From Haemophilus sp. CCUG 60358 (GTDB lineage: Bacteria; Pseudomonadota; Gammaproteobacteria; Enterobacterales; Pasteurellaceae), in NCBI RefSeq assembly GCF_001679485.1, contig NZ_LZOZ01000015.1:1-64000 (forward strand): DNA of 64,000 nt, given 5' to 3'. Under the pieces are notes generated by a model, which saw only the letters and a program-made list of their open reading frames with translations, was not told where the DNA came from and did not search any database. Shown here one piece after another: positions 31,451 to 39,591 of this stretch. Position 1 is the first letter of the stretch. Each line of letters begins with the position of its first letter. The translations under genes were made by a program, and so were the position numbers.

Positions 31451-32291
31451 AACATTGACCGCACTTTTATCTACTGCCACCTTAGCATTTGGCTTAACCG
31501 CGTGTAATGACAAAGAACCAGCTAAAGACGGAGCAAAAACAATCTCAAGCCTTGAGCAAATACAAAAAGATGGCAAAGTGCGCATTGGTGTATTTAGCGA
31601 TAAACCACCATTTGGTTATGTGGATACACGAGGTAAAAGCCAAGGCTTTGATGTCGAAATTGGTAAAGCGATCGGTAAAGACTTATTAGGTGACGAAAAC
31701 AAAGTAGAGTTTGTTTTAGTAGATGCCGCAAACCGTGCAGAATACTTACTTTCTAAGAAAGTTGATATCATTCTCGCCAACTTTACAGTGACGCCAACAC
31801 GTAAAGAAGTGGTGGATTTTGCGAATCCATACATGAAAGTGGCATTAGGTGTCGTATCAAAAGATGGCTCAGTGATTACGGATCTTGAACAATTAAAAGG
31901 CAAAACTTTAATCGTAGATAAGGGTACTACTGCTGATATTTTCTTCACCAAAAACTATCCAGATGTGAAGTTATTGAAATTCGAACAAAATACAGAAACC
32001 TTTGAAGCCTTACGTGATGGTCGTGGTGATGCATTATCTAATGACAATACCTTCTTATTCGCTTGGGCAAAACAAAATCCAGGTTATACCGTGGGCGTAA
32101 AAAACTTTGGTGATCAAGATGTTATTGCACCAGCTGTTCGCAAAGATGCACCTGAATTGTTAAATTGGTTAAATAACGAAATCCAAACTCTAGGCAAAGA
32201 TGGGCGTTTAAAACAAGCTTACGAAAAAACCTTATTGCCAGTTTATGGTGATACCGTCAGAGAAAGCGACATCGTGGTTGAATATAAATAA
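31434..32291 (+). CDS. Amino-acid ABC transporter substrate-binding lipoprotein
   Basis: A 285-residue periplasmic binding protein anchored as a lipoprotein. The signal peptide ends in a lipobox with Cys24 (GLTAC). I start at the ATG at 31434; an earlier in-frame ATG would add seven residues before the signal peptide. GVFSDKPPFGYVD and AEYLLSKKVDIILANFTVTPTR (in part) are typical of family 3 solute-binding proteins for polar amino acids or cystine. The ligand cannot be fixed from sequence. A USS encodes Thr9-Ala10-Leu11 in the signal peptide. Confidence 0.92.
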   Translation: MKKTFKTLTALLSTATLAFGLTACNDKEPAKDGAKTISSLEQIQKDGKVRIGVFSDKPPFGYVDTRGKSQGFDVEIGKAIGKDLLGDENKVEFVLVDAANRAEYLLSKKVDIILANFTVTPTRKEVVDFANPYMKVALGVVSKDGSVITDLEQLKGKTLIVDKGTTADIFFTKNYPDVKLLKFEQNTETFEALRDGRGDALSNDNTFLFAWAKQNPGYTVGVKNFGDQDVIAPAVRKDAPELLNWLNNEIQTLGKDGRLKQAYEKTLLPVYGDTVRESDIVVEYK

Positions 32292-32301
32292 TTTAACCCC
32301 A

Positions 32302-32338
32302 TTCACTTCCCCTGTAATTTCCCTACAGGGGAAGTGAA
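32302..32338. terminator. Long perfect hairpin between ABC operon and pdg
   Basis: A 15-bp perfect stem (32302-32316 with 32324-32338) with a 7-base loop lies between convergent genes. T tracts are weak on both sides, so it may stabilise transcript ends as much as terminate. Confidence 0.7.
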
Positions 32339-32345
32339 AATCGCT

Positions 32346-32744
32346 TTATTTTTGACCGCTCTTTGAAAGATGTGGGGTAAATCTTGCCTTTAATGGCATT
32401 CTTTCCTGAATACGTTCCCGATTAATCTGTAACGCTGCCTCTGTGGCTTCATAGTCCAACCATAAACTTGGATCATCGGGTAACGTTTCATTCCAAATAT
32501 ACTGCACGTTAAAGCCTCGCGCCTTACATTCCGCATGCAATGCATCATACCGTTTCTTTAAAAACGCCAATTTATTAAAGAAAAAGCGCACATGCCCTTC
32601 AACTAATTTATATTCCGTAGGCTGTCCTTTCAAATGAAATTTACCTTTCGCCACGGCGTTAGGAATGCGGGTTAATTCACGATGTTCCGCTAAAAGATGC
32701 TGATCACAAAGTTCCTCAGGCGGAACAAGATTAATTCGAGTCAT
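32346..32744 (-). CDS. pdg: Pyrimidine-dimer DNA glycosylase (T4 endonuclease V/DenV family)
   Basis: Predicted UV-repair glycosylase/AP lyase of 132 residues. I start at the ATG at 32744, so that Thr2, the family nucleophile that follows the removed Met, is in place: MTRINLVPPEE. Arg3 and the catalytic Glu23 in AEHRE are conserved, as are GHVRFFFNKL and the later KRYDALHAECKARGFNV. The open frame continues upstream to 32912 but has no family similarity there. DenV-like enzymes are known from phage T4, chlorella viruses and scattered bacteria, so transfer is likely at some time. It is divergent from yeaK. Confidence 0.9.
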   Translation of the reverse strand: MTRINLVPPEELCDQHLLAEHRELTRIPNAVAKGKFHLKGQPTEYKLVEGHVRFFFNKLAFLKKRYDALHAECKARGFNVQYIWNETLPDDPSLWLDYEATEAALQINRERIQERMPLKARFTPHLSKSGQK

Positions 32745-32901
32745 GATCGATACCAAATAAAAAGGAACATAGTACGGGGTGTAAAGGTATTTGTCTATCT
32801 CATAATAAATACGCCCCAAAAGATTAATTATTTTTCTTTGATTTTCACATGAATCAACCTTTGTTAAACTCATTAAAAATATCGTTATTGAAGGAACCAG
32901 C

Positions 32902-33390
32902 ATGTCTGTCAAAACATTTGAAAAATTGACCGCACTTTTAGATAAACATCAAGCACGCTATCGTGTCGTTGAACACCCCACAGCAGGAAAATCAGAAGAA
33001 GTGGCTAAAATTCGTGGTACAGAATTAGGGCAAGGGGCAAAAGCGTTAGTATGCAAAGTAAAGGGAAATGGCGTAAAACAAGCGGTATTAGTGATATTGC
33101 CGGCTGATCAACAATCTGATTTAAGCAAAGTGGCGGCCTATTTAGGTGGCACGAAAGCCTCCCTTGCTAGTCCTGCAGAAGTAGATACCCTAACTGACTG
33201 TGTATTTGGTGCAATTCCGCCTTTTAGCTTTCATCCTGATTTGTTATTAATTGCCGATCCTAGCTTACTGTCTCGTTATGATGAATTAGCATTTAATGCA
33301 GGTACGTTAGAACGCTCTATTATTCTCAATACACAAGATTATGCCTCAATCGTTCAGCCCACATTAGTGGATGTAATAAAAACCGAATAG
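32902..33390 (+). CDS. yeaK: YbaK/ProX-family aminoacyl-tRNA deacylase YeaK
   Basis: A 162-residue editing-domain protein that clears mischarged aminoacyl-tRNA in trans. VVEHPTAGKSEEVAKIRGTELGQGAKALVCKVKGNG (broken here by family comparison) and VFGAIPPFSFHPDLLLIADP match YeaK rather than YbaK; the conserved lysine in the ALVCK strand and the GAIPPF loop are present. A USS encodes part of the N-terminal LTALL. It is transcribed away from pdg, with 157 bases between the two starts. Confidence 0.88.
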   Translation: MSVKTFEKLTALLDKHQARYRVVEHPTAGKSEEVAKIRGTELGQGAKALVCKVKGNGVKQAVLVILPADQQSDLSKVAAYLGGTKASLASPAEVDTLTDCVFGAIPPFSFHPDLLLIADPSLLSRYDELAFNAGTLERSIILNTQDYASIVQPTLVDVIKTE

Positions 33391-33457
33391 AGAAAAGATT
33401 GGTTGTCTTTCATTTGATTGATACAATGCTTCCGTTTTTCTATTAATTGGACATCTC

Positions 33458-33859
33458 ATGAAAAAATATCTTAAAGCATTTATTCTTTTTCCGTTGATTA
33501 TTCAAATTATCGGCACTGTTGCCTTAACATTCTCGAATAATGATACTGATCAAATTCAGGGCTCTCTGCTTTCTGTCTTTATTGTCGCTACAGTGCCAAC
33601 TTTTCTCATTACGCTTTGGGCCGCATTTCACCGTTATGCAAGCTACAACGTGAAAGCTATTGCATTAATCGCAGGATTAATCGGATTTAGTTACACAGTC
33701 GTGGCAGGATTCTTTTATGCCACACTCGTTAATGACATGGGATTTGGCGAATGGTTACGCGCAGGAGGATTAGAAATTACCTGCTTAATGGCCGCAGGTT
33801 TGGCACTTTATTCTGTGATGGTATTACCGCTCTTGTTACCTAAAGAACGCCCACTATAA
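33458..33859 (+). CDS. Small inner-membrane protein, unknown function
   Basis: A 133-residue product with four hydrophobic segments (about 7-26, 38-58, 67-90 and 101-125) and short polar loops. I do not recognise the family. It has a plausible start with no strong ribosome site, and its stop overlaps the convergent tusB stop by six bases. It may be co-transcribed with yeaK, 67 bases upstream. Confidence 0.65.
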   Translation: MKKYLKAFILFPLIIQIIGTVALTFSNNDTDQIQGSLLSVFIVATVPTFLITLWAAFHRYASYNVKAIALIAGLIGFSYTVVAGFFYATLVNDMGFGEWLRAGGLEITCLMAAGLALYSVMVLPLLLPKERPL

Positions 33860-34141
33860 GGCGATTTGAGGCGAATATTGAGCAGTTAAATCCACCAAAT
33901 CTGCTAATGAAATTGACCGCACTTGATTGTTTTCTGGCAAAAGTGCGGTTAAATTTCGAGCTAAAATATCCTGTTCCAACATAAAACATTGCCCTTTGCA
34001 TTGAGTAAACATTTCCCCATACTTCACCGCTAACAACACGCCGTCTTGCCATAAAACTACCACATCATTTTCAGTGATTTCAGTCAAATAACGTTGAAGT
34101 TCTGTCTCAGAATAATGAGCTTGAGAAAAGGTATAAAGCAT
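33854..34141 (-). CDS. tusB: Sulfurtransferase complex subunit TusB
   Basis: The smallest member (95 residues) of the TusBCD heterohexamer, which relays sulfur from IscS/TusA to TusE and MnmA for 2-thiolation of U34 in tRNA. DsrH-family features are MLYTFSQAHYS and ENDVVVLWQDGVLLAV. Two facing USS (33916 and 33941) lie in the coding region and encode TALLPENNQVRS. It follows tusC by eight bases. Confidence 0.9.
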   Translation of the reverse strand: MLYTFSQAHYSETELQRYLTEITENDVVVLWQDGVLLAVKYGEMFTQCKGQCFMLEQDILARNLTALLPENNQVRSISLADLVDLTAQYSPQIAL

Positions 34142-34149
34142 AATATTCC

Positions 34150-34509
34150 TTAAAACGTAAACACTTTTTCTGCTTGGCTAAGTTTATTGATCAGTGAAGT
34201 GCGGTCAATTTTTTCAGCAGAAATAATGAGTTGTTCTGTTTGCAAATTGTATTGGTCGAGTGAAGTGGCACAGACAAAGCGCTGTTCAATATCGTATAAA
34301 TCTAATAATTTAAAGGTACGAATAAAATCTTTTTGTAACAATAACTCAGGATTTTGCCCATCGAGTAAATTTAATACGCCATCATCGATAAAAAAGACAC
34401 CGATTTCCTCTTCATCACAAAATGCTGTCGCAGCAAGCAAAGCATCTAAACCTTCACGAGAAATCGCGTTTCCATACGGTGCGGTACGAAATAAGAATGC
34501 CAGCTTCAT
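34150..34509 (-). CDS. tusC: Sulfurtransferase complex subunit TusC
   Basis: A 119-residue DsrF-like subunit of the TusBCD relay. FLFRTAPYGNAISREGLDALLA and IGVFFIDDGVLNLL are typical. It is thought to be structural, since it lacks the TusD cysteine. It overlaps tusD by four bases (ATGA). Confidence 0.92.
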   Translation of the reverse strand: MKLAFLFRTAPYGNAISREGLDALLAATAFCDEEEIGVFFIDDGVLNLLDGQNPELLLQKDFIRTFKLLDLYDIEQRFVCATSLDQYNLQTEQLIISAEKIDRTSLINKLSQAEKVFTF

Positions 34510-34886
34510 AATGTCACCACCCGATCTGCTTTTAATACCATCGCCATAAACTCGCCTAAGCCTGTAATCTTAAAACCTTCTGCAAGATTCGTTTTATCTG
34601 TCTCTTTTGCCGTAAGTGCATCCACCACACCACGACGTTGTGAAGCGGCTACACATAAATGCAAAGGAATATGATGCTTTGCTGACAAGGCTTGCCAAGC
34701 TTGCGTGAGATTAAATTCATCATTGGCAGGATAAACCAAGCCATTGCCATTACTTACACCGTCTTGGAAAAAGAAAATTTGGCTAATAGCATGCCCTTTT
34801 TCGAGTAAAGCTTGGGCAAATTGATAGGCAAGAAAAGCCCCTTGTTTTCCATAAACGGGACTTTTCACGGCGAGAACATAGTTCAT
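34506..34886 (-). CDS. tusD: Sulfurtransferase complex subunit TusD
   Basis: A 126-residue DsrE-like catalytic subunit of TusBCD. The sulfur-accepting cysteine is Cys78 in LHLCVAASQRRGV, the same position as in E. coli. KSPVYGKQGAFLAYQFAQAL and FFFQDGVSNGNGL are conserved. The start codon overlaps the yheO stop (TAATG), so the regulator and relay genes are coupled. Confidence 0.94.
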   Translation of the reverse strand: MNYVLAVKSPVYGKQGAFLAYQFAQALLEKGHAISQIFFFQDGVSNGNGLVYPANDEFNLTQAWQALSAKHHIPLHLCVAASQRRGVVDALTAKETDKTNLAEGFKITGLGEFMAMVLKADRVVTL

Positions 34887-35551
34887 TACTCTTGCTCTTG
34901 TTTGATTTGACGAATATACAAATACACGGTGTGGCGAGAAATCGCGAGGCGATCAGCCACTAAATTGATCGCATCTTTAATATCAAAAATGCCTTTTTCG
35001 TAAAGTGAAATCACAATCTGACGGTTCTTATTATTATTCGAAACCGAGCGATCTGCATTCACTTCTTCAATGGTTTTTTCTACCGTTTGTGCCACCAATT
35101 CTTCCACTGAACTTGCAAAATTGACGGAAGAGGTTTCATTTTGTTCCTGCGTTGGCATAAAGGCCTGCATAAATTGAGAGACCGGCACATCCAAATTAAT
35201 ATTGATACAAAGTAAACCAATAATGCGTTGTTTGCTATTTCGAATGGCGATGGTCACAGACTTCATCAACACATTGCCTTTCGCACGCGTGAAATAAGGC
35301 TTAGACACACTCTCACTTTGCATATTACGCAAGGATTTTAGGGCTAAATCCGTAATCGGGGAACCCACTTGGCGATTGGTATTATGCCCATTGGCAATAC
35401 AAATCGCAGAATGCTCAATATCTTCCAAAGAATGTAATACGATTTCACAATGCTCGCCAATCAACGCGCTCACGCCATCAACTACCGCTTTATAGGAAAT
35501 CAGAATGGTACGATCTTCATCGGTGAAAGGTTGTCTATCGGTTAGTATCAT
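34886..35551 (-). CDS. yheO: YheO-like PAS/HTH transcriptional regulator
   Basis: A 221-residue protein with an N-terminal YheO/PAS-like sensor domain (about 10-125, including GEHCEIVLHSLED and a GLLCININ strand) and a C-terminal helix-turn-helix (about 180-218) ending DRLAISRHTVYLYIRQIK. The same yheO-tusDCB order occurs in enterobacteria and H. influenzae. The ligand and targets are unknown; the coupling suggests it is made together with the thiolation relay. Confidence 0.88.
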   Translation of the reverse strand: MILTDRQPFTDEDRTILISYKAVVDGVSALIGEHCEIVLHSLEDIEHSAICIANGHNTNRQVGSPITDLALKSLRNMQSESVSKPYFTRAKGNVLMKSVTIAIRNSKQRIIGLLCININLDVPVSQFMQAFMPTQEQNETSSVNFASSVEELVAQTVEKTIEEVNADRSVSNNNKNRQIVISLYEKGIFDIKDAINLVADRLAISRHTVYLYIRQIKQEQE

Positions 35552-35572
35552 TTTTCAAATCTGGTAGGGAAA

Positions 35573-35602
35573 ATGACCGCACTTTGGACAAAGTGCGGTT
35601 AA
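35573..35602 (-). terminator. USS-pair hairpin between fkpA and yheO
   Basis: ACCGCACTTT and AAAGTGCGGT flank a GGAC loop, giving a 10-bp stem between two same-strand genes. The T tract is short, so some readthrough into yheO is possible. Confidence 0.6.
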
Positions 35603-35610
35603 ATTAAGGA

Positions 35611-36333
35611 TTATTTTTTAGGATTAACGTCTAATACTTCAACTTCGAAGTAAAGTGTTGCATCAGGTGGAATTGAATCGCCTGCACCTTGTTTGCCATA
35701 AGCTAATTCAGGTGGAATCACTAATTCGATTTTACCGCCTTTCTTCACTAACTGAAGACCTTCAGTCCAACCTTTGATCACTTGGTTTAATTTAAACTCA
35801 ACCGGTTGACCACGTTCAACAGAGCTATCAAATACTTTACCATCTGGTAATTTACCAGTGTAATGTACTTTCACAGTATCTGTTGCTTTAATCGCATCAC
35901 CTTTACCTGCTTCAGTGATTTTGTAAAGTAAGCCATCTTTAGTGCTTTTTACACCATCTTTTTTCGCAAATTCAGCGCGGTATTTATCGCCTTCTTCTTT
36001 TGCGGCTTTCGCTTGTTGTTCTACTTTTGCTTTCGCTGCAGACACTAATTGCTCTTGAATACCATCTAAGGTTTGTTGAATTTTTTCGTCTTTACGAACA
36101 TCAACTTTACCTTCTAATGCATCTTTTAAGCCATCTAAAATACGCGCATTATCGTATTGAATCACTTCTTTTTGAGCATCCACTAAATCTTTTACTTGGT
36201 TACCCATTAATGCACCTACAGCATAAGACGCATCACTTGCGCTTGGCGCTGCTTTATCTTCTGCAAAAACAGAACCTGAAACAACCGCACTTACCATAAG
36301 TGCAGCAAGAGAAAGCTTTTGAATTTTCAACAT
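35611..36333 (-). CDS. fkpA: Periplasmic FKBP-type peptidyl-prolyl isomerase FkpA
   Basis: A periplasmic chaperone and prolyl isomerase of 240 residues. It has a signal peptide (1-24, ending SVFA), an N-terminal helical dimerisation domain (about 30-125) and a C-terminal FKBP domain (about 130-238) with VKVHYTGKLPDGKVFDSS, VIKGWTEGLQL and LAYGKQGAGDSIPPDATL. The helical part and paired architecture match FkpA/Mip. A USS encodes the end of the signal peptide hydrophobic core (Val14-Val17). It is divergent from slyX, as in H. influenzae. Confidence 0.94.
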   Translation of the reverse strand: MLKIQKLSLAALMVSAVVSGSVFAEDKAAPSASDASYAVGALMGNQVKDLVDAQKEVIQYDNARILDGLKDALEGKVDVRKDEKIQQTLDGIQEQLVSAAKAKVEQQAKAAKEEGDKYRAEFAKKDGVKSTKDGLLYKITEAGKGDAIKATDTVKVHYTGKLPDGKVFDSSVERGQPVEFKLNQVIKGWTEGLQLVKKGGKIELVIPPELAYGKQGAGDSIPPDATLYFEVEVLDVNPKK

Positions 36334-36427
36334 TTTGCTTGATCCTTTATAATAGAAACGGAATAGTGAATAGGTTAAATCGGATTGACCAAATTCACAA
36401 CATTTTTTTAAAAATTAGAGAAATTTT

Positions 36428-36649
36428 ATGCAAAATCAACAAATTTTAGAAGATCGCATCGCCGAACTTGAAATGAAAATTGCTTTTCAAGAACAACTTT
36501 TAGACGAACTCAACCAAGCATTAGTTCAACAACAGTTTGATATGGATAAAATTCAACTTCAACTCCGCTATCTCGCCGGCAAATTAAAAGATATGCAACC
36601 TTCTAATATTGCCAGCCAAGCAGAAGAAACACCGCCTCCGCATTATTAA
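36428..36649 (+). CDS. slyX: SlyX family protein
   Basis: A 73-residue coiled-coil protein beginning with the repeated [22 protein letters not shown] pattern (here split) and ending PPHY, a SlyX hallmark. The function is unknown in all species. An AGAGAAATTTT ribosome site precedes the ATG. Confidence 0.9.
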   Translation: MQNQQILEDRIAELEMKIAFQEQLLDELNQALVQQQFDMDKIQLQLRYLAGKLKDMQPSNIASQAEETPPPHY

Positions 36650-36679
36650 ATGTAATAAAACCATATTTTTAGCTAAATG

Positions 36680-36695
36680 CGTGATCTTCATCACA
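36680..36695. promoter_or_regulatory. CRP-like site ahead of the YnjB-type ABC operon
   Basis: CGTGA-TCTTCA-TCACA matches TGTGA-N6-TCACA at nine of ten positions. Its centre is about 69.5 bases before the predicted start of transcription, close to a class I position. Confidence 0.7.
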
Positions 36696-36721
36696 AATTC
36701 ATGAAAAATATTTTTATTTTA

Positions 36722-36750
36722 TTGAAAAAATAACTAAGTGTTTTTATGGT
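36722..36750 (+). promoter_or_regulatory. Promoter of the YnjB-type ABC operon
   Basis: -35 TTGAAA (36722-36727) and -10 TATGGT (36745-36750) are separated by 17 bases; transcription would start near 36757, 31 bases before the ATG. Confidence 0.7.
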
Positions 36751-36787
36751 TACCTCTATAGTTGTAAGCCAAATAGAGGATGTAAAA

Positions 36788-37858
36788 ATGGCAAAGTTAG
36801 AAATAAAAAATATTACAAAAAAATTTGGTGACTTTTACGCAGCAAATAATATTACTTTTACCGCTGAAGAAGGCGAGTTTGTCACCTTATTAGGACCAAG
36901 CGGCTGTGGTAAAACCTCCTTATTAAAATTAATCGCTGGATTTCATGTGGCTGATGAAGGTGAAATCCTTATCGGAGGAAAAAATGTTAACAATGTTCCT
37001 CCAGAAAAACGCAATACAGCCATGTGTTTCCAATCTTATGCCCTTTTCCCTCACCTCAATGTTTCTCACAATATTTGCTATGGTTTAAAGCAACGTAAAA
37101 TTGATATTGAAGAACAAAAACAGCGTTTAAATCTCGCATTGAAACAAATGGATTTAGAATTTCATAAATTGAAATTACCCAATGAGCTTTCTGGAGGTCA
37201 ACAGCAACGTGTCGCATTAGCCAGAGCCATGGTCACTCGTCCAGATGTAATTTTATTTGATGAACCGCTTTCCAACTTAGATGCTAAATTACGCGAAAGT
37301 GTACGTTTTGAAATTAAGCAACTCTCAAAACAATATAATTTGACTAGTATTTATGTGACTCACGATCAGGCTGAAGCCCTAACCATGTCAGATAAAATTA
37401 TTGTGTTAAATAAAGGTGCTATTGAGCAAATTGGCTCTCCTCAAGATATTTATCATCACCCTAAAAACCGCTTTGTGGCAGACTTTATTGGCATTGCCAA
37501 TATCACAGAAGCCAATGTAAAAAATATCGGTGATAACCTTTATGCTGTTAGTTCTATTTTTGGCGATTTCACCGTATTTTCAGAGAAAAAACCGGAATCA
37601 GAACGAATTTATATTTGCTTTCGACCGGAAGACATTGAATTGTTACCAAACGCACAAACGGAAGCGGAAAACCAAATTACAGTAGATATCATCAACACCG
37701 CTTTTATGGGCAATATCACGGAAGTGCAAGGAGTCATTAAACGTAATGATGAAGAGAAAAAATTACGCCTGCAACTAACAAAATGTCCGGATTTGAGCGA
37801 TAAACTCACCTTTACGGTTCCCCGCCATGCGATTAAATTCTTGGAGTCCGTAAAATGA
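36788..37858 (+). CDS. ABC transporter ATP-binding protein (Pot/Afu-type importer)
   Basis: A 356-residue ATPase with a C-terminal TOBE-like domain. I start at 36788, where an AGAGGATG ribosome site precedes MAKLEIKNITKKFGD; the frame opens 14 codons earlier, within the promoter. Walker A GPSGCGKTS, Q-loop CFQSYALFPHL, signature LSGGQQQR, Walker B VILFDEPLSNLD and switch VTHDQ are intact. It powers the next two permeases. The set resembles spermidine, Fe(III) and YnjBCD-type importers, and the substrate is undetermined. Confidence 0.92.
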   Translation: MAKLEIKNITKKFGDFYAANNITFTAEEGEFVTLLGPSGCGKTSLLKLIAGFHVADEGEILIGGKNVNNVPPEKRNTAMCFQSYALFPHLNVSHNICYGLKQRKIDIEEQKQRLNLALKQMDLEFHKLKLPNELSGGQQQRVALARAMVTRPDVILFDEPLSNLDAKLRESVRFEIKQLSKQYNLTSIYVTHDQAEALTMSDKIIVLNKGAIEQIGSPQDIYHHPKNRFVADFIGIANITEANVKNIGDNLYAVSSIFGDFTVFSEKKPESERIYICFRPEDIELLPNAQTEAENQITVDIINTAFMGNITEVQGVIKRNDEEKKLRLQLTKCPDLSDKLTFTVPRHAIKFLESVK

Positions 37859-38724
37859 AAAGTCTCAAAAATGATGTAAAAGCATGGTTATTGCTATGTA
37901 GCGGTTTAGGTACGATCCTATTTTTAATGGGGTCCACGTTCTACATTGTCGTCTCTCAAAGCCTTGGTTTATACAGTATGGGCGGGGAAGAAAGTCAATT
38001 TAGTTTAGAGTATTGGCAAGCCGTATTAAATAGCCCAGTATTCCAAAATTCGTATATTTATTCCGTAAAAGTGTCTTTATTAGGGGCGATTTTATCCATC
38101 ATCGTGGCTTATCCCATTGCCATGTGGTTACGTAAAAAATTACCAGCCAAGGTAACAATTATAACCATCTTGCGGGCACCTATGTTGGTACCAGGATTAG
38201 TTGCAGCCTTCTTGTTCGTCAATATGATCTCTTACCACGGCATTCTTAATGAGGTATTTGTTTATTTAGGCATTTGGGACGAACCGAAAACCTTACAAAA
38301 TGATGAATTTGGTTGGGGGGTAGTGATTTTACAAATGTGGAAAAACATTCCCTTTGCTTTAATTCTTATTGGTGGCGCGGTCAATTCACTGAAAACTGAT
38401 TTATTAGATGCGGCAGCTAATTTAGGTTCGAATCCTTGGCAACGTTTTTGTTATGTGATATTCCCTCTAACCTTAGGTGCGGTACAAGTTTCCTTTATTT
38501 TAATATTTATCGGTGCACTCGGTGATTTCGCCTTTTATAGTATTGCAGGTCCTCGTAGTACCTATTCTTTAGCACGTTTAATGCAAATGTCCGCCTATGA
38601 ATTTGAAGAATGGAATCAAAGTGCGGTCATGGCATTAACTATTATGTTGACCTCTGCCTTCTTCACCATCCTAGTGTCATTATTGATTAAACCATTAGCC
38701 GTCAAACGTGGAGAAGTCAAATGA
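37855..38724 (+). CDS. ABC transporter permease (PotB-like)
   Basis: A 289-residue inner-membrane subunit with about six helices. The EAA loop reads DLLDAAANLGSNPWQRFCYVIFPL (shortened here), as in binding-protein-dependent permeases. It overlaps the ATPase by four bases (ATGA) and the next permease by four. The periplasmic loop at about 30-55 is longer than in amino-acid permeases, as in the Pot/Afu class. Confidence 0.9.
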   Translation: MKSLKNDVKAWLLLCSGLGTILFLMGSTFYIVVSQSLGLYSMGGEESQFSLEYWQAVLNSPVFQNSYIYSVKVSLLGAILSIIVAYPIAMWLRKKLPAKVTIITILRAPMLVPGLVAAFLFVNMISYHGILNEVFVYLGIWDEPKTLQNDEFGWGVVILQMWKNIPFALILIGGAVNSLKTDLLDAAANLGSNPWQRFCYVIFPLTLGAVQVSFILIFIGALGDFAFYSIAGPRSTYSLARLMQMSAYEFEEWNQSAVMALTIMLTSAFFTILVSLLIKPLAVKRGEVK

Positions 38725-39572
38725 GTAGTTCCGTACAAATCACAACGAAAAATGGTCGATTAATCGCACGTATTTCCTTAACGTTCTTTATTCTTGCTAA
38801 TTTTATTTGGTTGTTCCTACCCTTTTTAATGGCAGGTTTATGGTCATTGGTAGATCCCGCTAAACCGTGGAGTTATCCAGATATTTTCCCTCAATCATTA
38901 TCTTTTGAGCGTTGGAAAATCGTCTGGGAAACCACCTCTTTACCTGAAGCAATGTTTAATAGCTATACCATTGCGCCTACGGTTTCACTGATCACTATTT
39001 TACTCTCTCTCCCAACAGCTTATGCATTTGGACGTATGGAGTTTAGAGGTAAAAAATTAGCAGAATTATTAACACTGATTCCATTGGTTATTCCAGGTAT
39101 GATTATTGCCCTATTCTTTAGCCGTATGTTATTGGATTTAAATATTAATAATCCATTCATCGGCATTGTTATTGGGCATGTGGTACTCACGTTGCCTTAT
39201 GCTATTCGGATTTTATCCGCAGGCTTTTCTTCTGTACCGCAAGACCTCATTGATGCTAGCCGTGACTTAGGTGCATCTAAATTTACCGTTTTCAAAGACG
39301 TGTATATGCCGATGTTGAAACCCAGTTTTTTAGCATCAATTATCTTCTGTTTAGTGAAAAGCATTGAAGAGTTTGCTATCGCTTTCGTTATCGGCTCACC
39401 AGACTTTATTACCGTGCCAACCATTTTATATTCTTTCCTCGGTTATTCTTTTATTCGTCCGAATGCGGCCGTTGTATCGATTATTTTGTTGGTACCAAAC
39501 ATTATTTTGATGATGATTATCGAAAAATTGTTGAAAGGGAATTATCTCTCTCAATCCACAGGAAAAGCATAA
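38721..39572 (+). CDS. ABC transporter permease (PotC-like)
   Basis: A 283-residue second permease with six helices and the EAA motif DLIDASRDLGASKFTVFKDV. It pairs with the preceding permease; a four-base overlap indicates coupled translation. Confidence 0.9.
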   Translation: MSSSVQITTKNGRLIARISLTFFILANFIWLFLPFLMAGLWSLVDPAKPWSYPDIFPQSLSFERWKIVWETTSLPEAMFNSYTIAPTVSLITILLSLPTAYAFGRMEFRGKKLAELLTLIPLVIPGMIIALFFSRMLLDLNINNPFIGIVIGHVVLTLPYAIRILSAGFSSVPQDLIDASRDLGASKFTVFKDVYMPMLKPSFLASIIFCLVKSIEEFAIAFVIGSPDFITVPTILYSFLGYSFIRPNAAVVSIILLVPNIILMMIIEKLLKGNYLSQSTGKA

Positions 39573-39591
39573 TTTTCACAAGGAGCATCTT

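Noticed and set aside
32745..32912. N-terminal extension of the pyrimidine-dimer glycosylase
   Set aside because: The catalytic threonine must follow the initiator Met, and the extension overlaps the yeaK start region.
32902..33390. Naming this gene ybaK
   Set aside because: The GAIPPF and LGQGAKALVCK patterns match YeaK, not the YbaK Cys-tRNA(Pro) deacylase.
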